Positions 17,562-25,590 of a DNA stretch of 64,000 bases are shown one piece after another. Position 1 is the first letter of the stretch; every line of letters starts with the position of its first letter. Location: assembly GCA_021325385.1 (NCBI GenBank), contig JAJPHH010000079.1, positions 27,560 through 91,559 on the forward strand, given 5' to 3'. Under the pieces are notes generated by a model. That model was given only the letters and a program-made list of their open reading frames with translations, was not told the DNA's origin and made no database searches. The position numbers and the translations under genes are program-made. The stretch comes from Alphaproteobacteria bacterium (GTDB lineage Bacteria; Pseudomonadota; Alphaproteobacteria; Rhizobiales; Beijerinckiaceae).

Positions 17562-18560
17562 TCACTTGTGGCAGAGCTTATCCTTATAGGTCGGGAAGGA
17601 CGCTGCGGAGATGAAGTCCGCCGACACGTATGTCGTCGTCGGCAATGGCTTGTTCTCCTTGACCGAGGCGTAGAGCAAGTCGATCGCCTCGGCGCCTTCC
17701 TTCGCCGAATCGATGTACATCGTGCCGCGGAAGCCGGTCGGCTTGCCCGCGCCGAAGGCGTCGCAAGCCCGGCTTCCGTCAATGCCGACGCCAATCACGT
17801 CATCCGGCGAATAACCCTGATTCTCGGTCGCGCGTACGGCGCCGAGCACGCCGTCGTCATTGCACGAATAGAAGATCCAGTGCTTGGCTTCGGGATGGGC
17901 TGTCAGGGTCGTCGTCACGGCCGTGATCGCGCTTTCCATATGATTATCATAGGGGATGCGCACGATGTTCTTCTTGTCGAAGTTGGGCGTCGCCTCGAGG
18001 AATGCGGCCTCGGCACCGCGATTGCGACGCATGCACGTGTCGGCCTTCTGATCCTCGATGCTGCCGATCATCACGTCCTTGTACTTGTCCCAACCCTGCG
18101 CCTTGTAGATCTTGGCCTCTTCAGCGCCGACTTGACGGCCGATATTTTCGGCATTCATGCCGACATAAGGCACCATCTTCTTGTCGCTGGTGTAGATGTC
18201 GTCGTCGACCGCGATGAGCTTAATGCCCGCCTTCTGCGCTTTTTCCGCAACGACCGGTCCCAACGCCCTGTCCGGAACAACGATCGCGATCGCTTTCACG
18301 CCGTCGCCGACCATTGTATCGAACGTCGTCAGCGCCAAGTCGGCGTTGAACTGAACGTCCTGGCTCATCAAAGCGACGCCGAGCTTCGCCGCTTCACTCT
18401 TGGCCCCGCCGACTTCGGAAACGAACCAGGGGTGCTCGCCCATCTTGTTGATGTAGCCCATCTTGATCTCATCGGCTTTTGCCGACCCGGCCGCGACCGC
18501 CAGGGCGAGACCCGCCAGGGACAGCGCCCCGGCCAGGCGCTGATGTAAGCTGTTCTTCAT
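17562..18560 (-). CDS. Periplasmic sugar-binding protein (AraF-like)
   Basis: Binding protein of 332 residues with a Sec signal peptide (cleavage near GSAKADE). It resembles the L-arabinose-binding protein more than RbsB: KMGYINKMGEHPWFVSE, KLIAVDDDIYT, EAKHWIFYSCNDDGVLGAVRATENQGY and VIGVGIDGS follow the AraF pattern. Rich GGAGG lies before the ATG. It is the first gene of the minus-strand operon 18560-12782. The ligand may be L-arabinose, D-galactose, L-fucose or a related furanose; I cannot choose among them. Confidence 0.9.
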   Translation of the reverse strand: MKNSLHQRLAGALSLAGLALAVAAGSAKADEIKMGYINKMGEHPWFVSEVGGAKSEAAKLGVALMSQDVQFNADLALTTFDTMVGDGVKAIAIVVPDRALGPVVAEKAQKAGIKLIAVDDDIYTSDKKMVPYVGMNAENIGRQVGAEEAKIYKAQGWDKYKDVMIGSIEDQKADTCMRRNRGAEAAFLEATPNFDKKNIVRIPYDNHMESAITAVTTTLTAHPEAKHWIFYSCNDDGVLGAVRATENQGYSPDDVIGVGIDGSRACDAFGAGKPTGFRGTMYIDSAKEGAEAIDLLYASVKENKPLPTTTYVSADFISAASFPTYKDKLCHK

Positions 18561-18882
18561 CGTTTCCTCCTTACTTTTATTGAGAGTTCATCGCCAGGCG
18601 CGCGAATCCGTCGCTGTGGAGAACCGCCGTGGCGCCGAAGAGCGTAGCCGGTCCATGAACCGCCTCGTCCCATGGACTGTCGCGGCGTCTCGCGAATCCA
18701 AAGCCTAAGCGCGCCTGTTTCCGCTTTCGCCGGAAGCGACTTCGGGATCCGTTTGTAGGTCGAACTCGCTGCGCTGGTCGCCGCCGGCGGGGACCGTTCG
18801 CGTTTAGCCGCCGGCCAATATCGTTCCTCCCGCATGCCGCTTATCCTTCCGATTTTATTCCTCATACAGAACATCCGGAAAG

Positions 18883-18892
18883 ATCATATGAT
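18883..18892. promoter_or_regulatory. Palindrome ATCATATGAT, candidate GntR operator
   Basis: A perfect 10-bp palindrome in an AT-rich patch of otherwise GC-rich DNA, about 320 bases upstream of the AraF-like gene. It could be the site of the GntR regulator encoded at the end of that operon. The distance is long and no clear promoter was identified, so confidence is low. Confidence 0.3.
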
Positions 18893-18980
18893 TGGCATTT
18901 TAAAACATACCTTTGCCAATGGTCAAGGCGCGGCTCCTTCCGCTTGCTTGACGCCGCCCCAACGCCCGGTGGACAATCCC

Positions 18981-19005
18981 TGTTTCCTGTCCTAGATAGG
19001 AGACA
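18981..19005. promoter_or_regulatory. 25-bp palindromic operator, copy A
   Basis: Left half TGTTTCCTGTCC and right half AGATAGGAGACA around a central T; 9 of 12 half-site pairs are complementary. It matches the consensus half-site TGTYTCCTGTCT shared with copies at 24147, 29942 and 34862. It precedes the aminotransferase-HDAC-aldehyde dehydrogenase operon. The right half contains AGGAG directly before a TTG codon in the aminotransferase frame, so the site could also overlap a translation start. Confidence 0.75.
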
Positions 19006-19083
19006 TTGAAGCTCAGTCGAGATGCGCTCATCGCCGATCCGATTTGGCGGCGAAGGGAGGCCGGCTGCAAGTCGGGCCTCGAC

Positions 19084-20466
19084 ATGACTGAGACGCAGCT
19101 CACCACGCAGGCGTGGCGCGACCGCGACCTCGCCCATTTCCTTCATCCGTTCACCGACCATGCCGCCCTTCGGTCGGACGGCGCTCGCGTCATCGTTCGC
19201 GGCGACGGCGCCTATGTCTTCGACAGCGAGGGCGCGCGCATTCTCGACGGGCTCTCGGGCCTCGGCAATGTCGCGCTCGGCTATGGCCGTAAGGAGCTTG
19301 CGCATGCGGCCGCCGCCCAGATGGCCGAGCTTTCCTATTGCCAGTCCTTTTTCAAAACGACACACCCGACCGCGATCGCGCTGGCCGAGAAAATCGCCGC
19401 CTTGCTGCCGGGCGATGCGCTCAATCATGTCTTCTTCCAGAGCTCGGGCTCGGAAGCGAACGAGACTGCGGTCCGCGCCGTGCGCCGCTATTGGGAGCTC
19501 GTCGGCAGGCCGGAGCGACGCGTGATCATCGCGCGCGAGCGCGCTTATCATGGCAGCACGGCGATGGCCGCCAGCCTTTCCGGCCTCAAGCCGATGCACG
19601 GCGCCGGCGGCGACATCCCGCTGCCCAATGTCGCCCATATCAAGGCGCCGCATTATTACGCGCATGGCGCGGGCATGACGCCCGAAGCTTTCGGGCTCGT
19701 CGCAGCGCGCTGGCTCGAAGAGGCGATCGAGACGATCGGCCCCGACAAGGTCGCCGCCTTCTTCGCCGAGCCGGCGCAGAGCGCGGGCGGCGCCATCGCT
19801 CCGCCGCCGGGCTATTGGGCCGAAATCCAGGCGGTCTGCCGGCGGTACGACATTCTGCTTTGCGTTGACGAGGTCGTCTGCGGCTTCGGCCGCCTCGGCG
19901 CCTGGTTTGGCAGCGACGCGCTGGGCATCGAGCCGGACATCGTTCAGCTCGGCAAGGCGCTGACCTCCGGCTATGCGCCGCTTTCGGCGACCGTGCTCTC
20001 CGACCGCGTCGCCGACGCGCTGATCGAACGCGGCGGCGAATGGGCGCACGGCTTCACCTATTCCGGCCATCCGATGTGCTGCGCGGTGGCGCTGGAGAAC
20101 ATTCGTCTCATCGAGGACGAAGGGCTGATCGAGCGCGTCGCCGCCCGGATCGTTCCGCGCTTCAGCCGCGCTATCGAAACGTTCGCCGATCATCCGATCG
20201 TCGGCGAAGCCCGTTCGATCGGTCTGATGGGCGGCTTCGAACTGGCGCGGGACCGGAAAAAGCGTGAAGCCTTTCCGCACGAGCTCCATGTCGGCGAGTA
20301 TTGCAGCGCCGAGGCGCTGAAGCGCGGCCTCGCTTTCCGCGCCAATGGCGATACGATGACGCTGATGCCGCCCCTGATCATTACCGACGATCAGTTCGAT
20401 TTCGTCTTCGCCGTGGTCCGCGAGAGCCTCGACGCGACCGCGCGAAAATTCGGGCTGATGGACTGA
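19084..20466 (+). CDS. Class III PLP-dependent aminotransferase
   Basis: Omega-amino acid type aminotransferase of 460 residues that would move an amino group to pyruvate or another keto acid, giving a semialdehyde. Landmarks: FFQSSGSEANETAVRAVRRYW, ERAYHGSTAMAASLSG, LLCVDEVVCGFGRLGAWFG and the PLP lysine in IVQLGKALTSGYAPLSA. The ATG at 19084 gives a normal N-terminus, though its best SD-like sequence (GGGAGG at 19055-19060) is far; a TTG at 19006 right after the palindrome would add 26 residues. The stop is 21 bases before the HDAC-like gene, and an aldehyde dehydrogenase follows, so a semialdehyde product is likely passed along. Confidence 0.9.
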   Translation: MTETQLTTQAWRDRDLAHFLHPFTDHAALRSDGARVIVRGDGAYVFDSEGARILDGLSGLGNVALGYGRKELAHAAAAQMAELSYCQSFFKTTHPTAIALAEKIAALLPGDALNHVFFQSSGSEANETAVRAVRRYWELVGRPERRVIIARERAYHGSTAMAASLSGLKPMHGAGGDIPLPNVAHIKAPHYYAHGAGMTPEAFGLVAARWLEEAIETIGPDKVAAFFAEPAQSAGGAIAPPPGYWAEIQAVCRRYDILLCVDEVVCGFGRLGAWFGSDALGIEPDIVQLGKALTSGYAPLSATVLSDRVADALIERGGEWAHGFTYSGHPMCCAVALENIRLIEDEGLIERVAARIVPRFSRAIETFADHPIVGEARSIGLMGGFELARDRKKREAFPHELHVGEYCSAEALKRGLAFRANGDTMTLMPPLIITDDQFDFVFAVVRESLDATARKFGLMD

Positions 20467-20487
20467 GCGGCCGCGGAGATCGGCGCG

Positions 20488-21609
20488 ATGAGCAACGTCC
20501 GTACCGGCCTCGTCTGGGGCGAAATCTTCATGTGGCACGACGCCAGCCCGCTCGCCAGCGTGCTGCCGTCCGGCCATGGCCTGATCGAGCCGGACGAGCC
20601 GGCGGAAAACGCCGCGACCAAGCGGCGGCTCAAGAACCTTCTCGACGTCTCCGGCCTGACGGAGCGGCTCGCGCCGATCAAGCCGCGGCCGGCGACAGTC
20701 GACGAGCTCGCCCTTGTGCATGAGCGCGCCTATATCGAGACGATCCGGGCGATGAACGCCAAAGGCGGCGACGCCAAGCTCGACGCGCCGATCGGCGAGA
20801 CGCCGTTCGGCCCCGGCGGCTTCGACATCGCCGCGCTCGCCGCAGGCGGCGTTCTGGCGGCGGTCGACGCCATCATCGACGGCGACGTCCGCAACGCCTA
20901 CGCGCTCGTCCGTCCGCCCGGCCACCACGCCGAGGCGGCGCATGGCTTCGGCTTCTGCATCTTCAATCACTGCGCGCTCGCCGCGCGCCACGCCATGCGC
21001 CGCGGCGCGAACCGAGTCGCGATCGTCGATTGGGACGTTCATCACGGCAACGGCGCCGAGCATATTTTCTGGCGCGAGCGTGACGTGCTGACGATTTCGA
21101 TCCATCAGGACAGCGCCTTTCCGCCCGGCTCCGGTCCGATCGGCGCCAACGGCGAAGGAGCGGGCGAAGGCTACAATCTCAACATTCCCATGCCGCCGGG
21201 CAGTGGCGTCGGCGCCTATCTCGCCGCTTTCGAGCGCGTGGTCATTCCCGCGCTGCAGCGCTTCAAGCCGGATTTCATCGTCGTTCCTTGCGGTTTCGAC
21301 GCGGGCTTCTACGATCCGCTCGCCCGGATGATGCTCCATTCCGACTGCTTTCGGACCATGGCGCGCATGGTGCAGGAAGCGGCGGCGTCCCTATGCGGCG
21401 GCCGGCTTTTCCTCTGCCACGAGGGCGGCTATCACAAGACGACCGTACCGTTCTACGGCCTCGCGGTGATCGAGCAATTGTCAGGCGAACGCACCGCGAT
21501 CGATGATCCCTTTCTGCCGATCGCCGCCGGCTTCAGCCACCAGGCGATGCAGCCGCATCAGGACGCCGTCATCCGCGCTGCCGAAGAGCTCGTCCGCAAG
21601 ATCAATTAA
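20488..21609 (+). CDS. Histone deacetylase-like amidohydrolase
   Basis: Zinc hydrolase of 373 residues in the arginase/deacetylase fold, class II HDAC-like. The active site is visible: RPPGHHAEAAHGFGFCIFNH (paired histidines), DWDVHHGNG (Asp and His ligands), CGFDAG (second Asp) and EGGYH (catalytic tyrosine). Bacterial members remove acetyl or related acyl groups from amines such as acetylpolyamines. It is placed between an aminotransferase and an aldehyde dehydrogenase, so the natural substrate may be an N-acyl amine or N-acyl amino acid formed in the same pathway. A role in acting on protein lysines is less likely here. Confidence 0.9.
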   Translation: MSNVRTGLVWGEIFMWHDASPLASVLPSGHGLIEPDEPAENAATKRRLKNLLDVSGLTERLAPIKPRPATVDELALVHERAYIETIRAMNAKGGDAKLDAPIGETPFGPGGFDIAALAAGGVLAAVDAIIDGDVRNAYALVRPPGHHAEAAHGFGFCIFNHCALAARHAMRRGANRVAIVDWDVHHGNGAEHIFWRERDVLTISIHQDSAFPPGSGPIGANGEGAGEGYNLNIPMPPGSGVGAYLAAFERVVIPALQRFKPDFIVVPCGFDAGFYDPLARMMLHSDCFRTMARMVQEAAASLCGGRLFLCHEGGYHKTTVPFYGLAVIEQLSGERTAIDDPFLPIAAGFSHQAMQPHQDAVIRAAEELVRKIN

Positions 21610-21622
21610 GGGCAGCACGCCA

Positions 21623-23050
21623 ATGAGGACGGATCACTTCTATATCGGCGGCGCTTGGCTCGAGCCGATCGTCCCGCGGCCCTTCGCGGTGATCAATCCC
21701 GCGACCGAGGAGCCAATTGCGACGATCAATCTCGGCGGCGAAGCGGACGTCGATCGCGCCGTCAAAGCCGCGCGCGACGCATTTGCCGATTTCGCGGCGA
21801 CGAGCAAAGCCGAACGCATCGCCCTGCTCCGCCGCATCGCCGAGATTCTCGCGGCGCGGCGCGACGAGGCCGCCGCGACGATTACGAACGAAATGGGCGC
21901 TCCGATCGATTTCGCTCGCAGCGTCCATGTCGGCATGGCGCTCGGCTATTTCGAAGACATGATCGAGGTCCTGGCGCGATTTTCGGGCGAGTCGTTATGG
22001 GACGACGGGACCCTGATCGCCCACGAGCCGATCGGGGTCTGCGGCCTGATCACGCCCTGGAACTGGCCGATCGGCCAGATCGTCAGCAAGCTCGCCGCGG
22101 CTCTTGCGGCAGGATGCGCCGTGGTGCTCAAACCGAGCGAGATCGCGCCGCTCAGCGCGCTGCTGCTCGCCGAGATTGTGCACGACGCCGGCGCGCCGCC
22201 GGGCGTGTTCAATCTCGTCAATGGCGACGGGCCGACTGTCGGCCAGGCGATCGCGCGCCATCCCGATATCGACATGGTCTCGTTCACCGGCTCGACGCGG
22301 GCCGGCGTGCTCGTCGCCAAAGCGGCCGCAGACACGGTCAAGCGCGTGCATCAGGAGCTCGGCGGTAAATCGGCCAATATCATTCTGCCCGACGCCGACC
22401 TCGAAACGGCCGTGGCCGACGGCGTGCGCCGCTGCTTCGTCAATGCCGGTCAATCCTGCATCGCGCCGACAAGGATGCTCGTTCAGCGCGGGCAAGCCGA
22501 TTCTGCCGCCGAGATCGCCAAAGCCGCGGCCGCCGCGATTCAGCCGAGCGATCCAGCCCAGTCCGGCGCGAAAATGGGACCGGTCGCCAGCGCGGCGCAA
22601 TTCGACAAAGCGCAGCGTCTGATCGGCGTTGGAATCGAAGAAGGCGCGCGCTTGCTTTGCGGCGGCCTGGGCCGGCCGGAGGGTTTCAATCGCGGCTATT
22701 ATGTGCGGCCGACCGTCTTTTCCGGGGTGACGCCCGAAATGACCATTGCGCGTGAAGAAATCTTCGCACCGGTCCTCTCGATGATGAGTTACGAGAGCGA
22801 GGACGAAGCGATCGCGATCGCAAACAGTACGGTCTATGGCCTCGGCGCCTATGTCTCCTCCGGCGATCGCGAGCGGGCGCGTCGCGTCGCCGCGCGACTG
22901 CGCGCCGGCCGCGTCTATATCAACGGCGCGCCGGCAAGCGCCAAAGCGCCGTTCGGCGGCTACAAGCAATCGGGCAATGGCCGGGAGCTCGGCGAGATCG
23001 GGCTGCGCGAATTCATGGAGGTGAAGGCGGTGCTCGGCTATGGCGCGTAA
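21623..23050 (+). CDS. NAD(P)-dependent aldehyde dehydrogenase
   Basis: Oxidoreductase of 475 residues converting an aldehyde to a carboxylic acid. The catalytic cysteine lies in FVNAGQSCIAPTRM, the general-base glutamate in HQELGGKSAN, and the cofactor loop in FTGSTRAG; ITPWNWP is also typical. The ATG at 21623 is 13 bases after the HDAC-like gene. In context it would oxidise the semialdehyde produced by the class III aminotransferase two genes upstream. Specificity is not readable. Confidence 0.9.
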   Translation: MRTDHFYIGGAWLEPIVPRPFAVINPATEEPIATINLGGEADVDRAVKAARDAFADFAATSKAERIALLRRIAEILAARRDEAAATITNEMGAPIDFARSVHVGMALGYFEDMIEVLARFSGESLWDDGTLIAHEPIGVCGLITPWNWPIGQIVSKLAAALAAGCAVVLKPSEIAPLSALLLAEIVHDAGAPPGVFNLVNGDGPTVGQAIARHPDIDMVSFTGSTRAGVLVAKAAADTVKRVHQELGGKSANIILPDADLETAVADGVRRCFVNAGQSCIAPTRMLVQRGQADSAAEIAKAAAAAIQPSDPAQSGAKMGPVASAAQFDKAQRLIGVGIEEGARLLCGGLGRPEGFNRGYYVRPTVFSGVTPEMTIAREEIFAPVLSMMSYESEDEAIAIANSTVYGLGAYVSSGDRERARRVAARLRAGRVYINGAPASAKAPFGGYKQSGNGRELGEIGLREFMEVKAVLGYGA

Positions 23051-23123
23051 GTCTCCTCGAGGGCGGATCTGGCTTCGGCCGACGCCCGAATCTGCAATGG
23101 CCGCAGTATGGACGTACCTTGCG

Positions 23124-24137
23124 CTAACGCCTCAACCTCTCGACCAGCACGCTCAGCAGCTCCGGCAGCGCCAGCGGCGTCGCGCCGCCGCCGCCGCGCG
23201 AATATTCGCCGCCGACGCGCGCGACGTCCCGGCCGAGCCGTTTCGCCAAGGCCGCGCGCGCGGCTGCGCATTGCTCGACCGTCGGCAAGCATTCGATTCT
23301 GAGCGCGGCCGGGAGCCGATCATTGGCGCCGATCAGCGCGAGCCGTTCGCTCCCGACAATCTTGGCCGCGGCGACGCGATGGGCGCGCCGTTCGTCGTGC
23401 GAGACGACGAAGCTGCGATGGGTCAGTCCGGGCGCGGTCCAGGCGATGCGCTCGTCATAGCTGTCGGCGAGCTTGCCGATGATCGCGGCCAGCTTCTCTG
23501 ACATCGCGTTGTGCATCTCGACATAGGCGCGCCGCTCGGCCTCGCCCCATCGCCAGCGCGTCTTCGAGACCGCAACGGCGCTGAAATCCTTGCGCCAGGG
23601 CGAGACAGCGTTGCCGCGATGCTCGAACAGGCCGGGATCGTCATAAGCGGTGGCCGGCGAGCTTCGTCCCTCATAAGTCAGGATATGCTCATAAGGGACA
23701 AAGGCGAGCGGCTCCGAGATCACCGCGCGGTGTATGACGGTCCCGCTTTTATCGCGCAGCGGCGAGAGATTGAGCAGTTCTTGCGGAAATTCCGGCGGCA
23801 GCTCCTCCGCGAGGGCTTTGGGCGTGTCGTTCTCGCCGACCGGGGCGAAGCCCGCGGCGAACAGAGCGGCGTTGATCTTTAGATGTTCGAGGCTGAGCGG
23901 GTAGGGCTTGGTCTTGGTGCAGGGCGTCAGCAGCAGCACGCGCCGCTTCGCCTCCGGCAAAACCGGCCGATAGCGCTGCTCGATGAAGGCGAACCAGTCG
24001 CGAATGCGCGGATGGCTCAAGGCCTCGACATTGTCCTGCGGAGAGTAGAGACAGAGGCTCTCGTCAAGAGCGAAGAGCGGATGAATCTTGAGCCGGGATT
24101 CGCCGAGACGCTGGGCTCTGTCGAGAACGCTGACCAT
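23124..24137 (-). CDS. Protein with archaeosine-synthase-type motif (DUF5591-like), function unknown
   Basis: Unrecognised as a whole; 337 residues, soluble, no signal peptide. Residues 72-85 read P-C-x3-K-P-Y-x2-S-x2-H, exactly the motif described for archaeosine synthase ArcS, where the lysine of KPY belongs to the catalytic site acting on the nitrile of preQ0 in tRNA. The rest (FVPYEHILTYEGRSSPATAYDDPGLFEHRG, HRSFVVSHDERRAH) has no match I can name and there is no visible TGT or PUA domain. It is transcribed divergently from the deaminase at 24214 across operator copy B, so it is co-regulated with a purine-type deaminase. Motif-level assignment only; the reaction is unknown. Confidence 0.6.
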   Translation of the reverse strand: MVSVLDRAQRLGESRLKIHPLFALDESLCLYSPQDNVEALSHPRIRDWFAFIEQRYRPVLPEAKRRVLLLTPCTKTKPYPLSLEHLKINAALFAAGFAPVGENDTPKALAEELPPEFPQELLNLSPLRDKSGTVIHRAVISEPLAFVPYEHILTYEGRSSPATAYDDPGLFEHRGNAVSPWRKDFSAVAVSKTRWRWGEAERRAYVEMHNAMSEKLAAIIGKLADSYDERIAWTAPGLTHRSFVVSHDERRAHRVAAAKIVGSERLALIGANDRLPAALRIECLPTVEQCAAARAALAKRLGRDVARVGGEYSRGGGGATPLALPELLSVLVERLRR

Positions 24138-24146
24138 GATCGCGCT

Positions 24147-24171
24147 TGTCTTTTGTCCGAAACAGGATACA
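24147..24171. promoter_or_regulatory. 25-bp palindromic operator, copy B
   Basis: Left half TGTCTTTTGTCC, right half AAACAGGATACA. It is the weakest palindrome of the set (7 of 12 pairs) but its right half agrees well with the consensus AGACAGGARACA. It sits between divergent genes, 9 bases from the start at 24137 and 42 bases before the ATG at 24214, so it can control both. Confidence 0.68.
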
Positions 24172-24213
24172 AACTAGCCGAAAACCCGCCGCGATCAAAG
24201 GGGGTTCGAGCCG

Positions 24214-25551
24214 ATGCGACTCTGGATCAAGGATCCGCTCGCCATCCTCGCGGAAGGCGCCGCGCGTGGCGTGGTCGTCGAGGCCGGCCGCATCGTCGAA
24301 CTCGTCGGCGCCGCCGGGCCGGCCGCGCCCGTAGAGCAGATTTTAGACGCGAGCGGCCACGTCGTCATTCCCGGCCTTATCAACACCCATCATCATTTCT
24401 TCCAGACTTTGACGCGCGCTCATCCCAAGGCGATCAACAAGGAATTGTTCGACTGGCTCAAGGCGCTGTACCCGATCTGGGCGCGCGGGCTCGATCGCGA
24501 CGCCTTTCGCCTCGGCGTTCGCCTGGCCTTGACCGAACTGCTGATGTCCGGCTGCACGACGGCGGGCGACCATCATTTCCTTTTCCCGCCCGGTCTCGAA
24601 GACGCGGTCGACATCGAATGCGAAGAGGCGGCCGCGCTCGGCATGCGAATCGCGTTGACGCGCGGCGCGCTCAATCTGCCGCCGAGCCAGGGCGGCGTCG
24701 CGGACGAGCGATTCATGCAGGACGACGACGTCATTCTCGGAGATTGCGAGCGCGTCTTGAACCTGTTTCACGATCCGTCGCAAGGTTCGTTCCGCCAAGT
24801 CGCGCTCGCGCCCTGCGCGCCGTTCAACGTGACGAAATCGATCATGACCGCGACCGCGGCGCTCGCGGCCAAGCATGGCTGCCGCCTCCATACCCATCTC
24901 GGCGAGACCAGGGACGAGAACGACTATTGCCTCGCTCGTTTCGGCTGCCGGCCTGTCGATTATCTCGAAGAGGTCGGCTGGATGAGCGACCGCGTCTGGC
25001 TGGCGCATGGAATCCATTTCGACGATGACGAGATCGCCCGGCTCGGCCGGCATGGCGTCGCGGTCTGCCATTGCCCGACATCGAACATGGTTCTCGCCTC
25101 AGGCGCATGCCGCACCAAGGAGCTCGAAGCCGCCGGCGTCGCGGTCGGGCTTGGCGTCGACGGCTCGGCCTCGAACGACAATTCGAATCTCATGGAGAGC
25201 GTGCGCCACGCGCTGATGAGCGGACGACTCACCTATGGCGCCGCGAAGGTCACCCATCTTGACGCGCTGCGCTGGGCGACGGCGGGCTCGGCCCGCTGTC
25301 TCGGCCGCGACGACATCGGCGCAATCGCGCCCGGCAAGCAGGCGGACATGGCTCTCTTCACGCTCGATGAATTGCGCTTTTCCGGCGCCGGCGATCCGCT
25401 CGCCGGGCTCGTCCTGTGCGGCGCCCATCGCGCCGACCGCGTCATGATCGGCGGCGAGTGGCGCCTCATCGACGGCGCGCCGCCGGGCGTCGATCTCGCC
25501 AGGCTGCGTGACGAGCACGGCCGCGCCGCGCGGCGGTTTCTGGAGGCGTGA
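24214..25551 (+). CDS. 8-oxoguanine deaminase-like amidohydrolase
   Basis: Metal-dependent deaminase of 445 residues in the cytosine/guanine deaminase branch of the amidohydrolase superfamily. The sequence NTHHHFFQTLTRAHP (57-71) is the hallmark of 8-oxoguanine deaminase (the Pseudomonas Pa0142 family). Other metal ligands are in LHTHLGET, WLAHGIHF and GLGVDGSASND. Family members also accept isocytosine-like rings. GGGGG precedes the ATG by about 10 bases. It stands alone as a plus-strand unit, controlled from operator copy B. It likely deaminates a hydroxylated purine or a related N-heterocycle; the true ring is unknown. Confidence 0.87.
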   Translation: MRLWIKDPLAILAEGAARGVVVEAGRIVELVGAAGPAAPVEQILDASGHVVIPGLINTHHHFFQTLTRAHPKAINKELFDWLKALYPIWARGLDRDAFRLGVRLALTELLMSGCTTAGDHHFLFPPGLEDAVDIECEEAAALGMRIALTRGALNLPPSQGGVADERFMQDDDVILGDCERVLNLFHDPSQGSFRQVALAPCAPFNVTKSIMTATAALAAKHGCRLHTHLGETRDENDYCLARFGCRPVDYLEEVGWMSDRVWLAHGIHFDDDEIARLGRHGVAVCHCPTSNMVLASGACRTKELEAAGVAVGLGVDGSASNDNSNLMESVRHALMSGRLTYGAAKVTHLDALRWATAGSARCLGRDDIGAIAPGKQADMALFTLDELRFSGAGDPLAGLVLCGAHRADRVMIGGEWRLIDGAPPGVDLARLRDEHGRAARRFLEA

Positions 25552-25590
25552 GGACGGACAGCGCCCTGCCGCACTGACGGGCCGCTCAAC

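Larger units (their letters stand above)
18561..19083. other. Intergenic region between divergent operons
   Basis: About 520 bases with no credible gene. Toward its right end it holds an AT-rich patch with the perfect palindrome ATCATATGAT (18883-18892), a candidate operator for the sugar operon to the left, and the first copy of the 25-bp palindrome (18981-19005) that marks the operons to the right. The rest shows no motif I can name. Confidence 0.6.

Noticed and set aside
18862..21339. 825-residue minus-strand open frame opposite the aminotransferase and HDAC-like genes
   Set aside because: Very long, but its composition is typical of antisense shadow (Arg, Ala, Asp, Gly, His) and the opposite strand encodes two clear enzymes with catalytic motifs.
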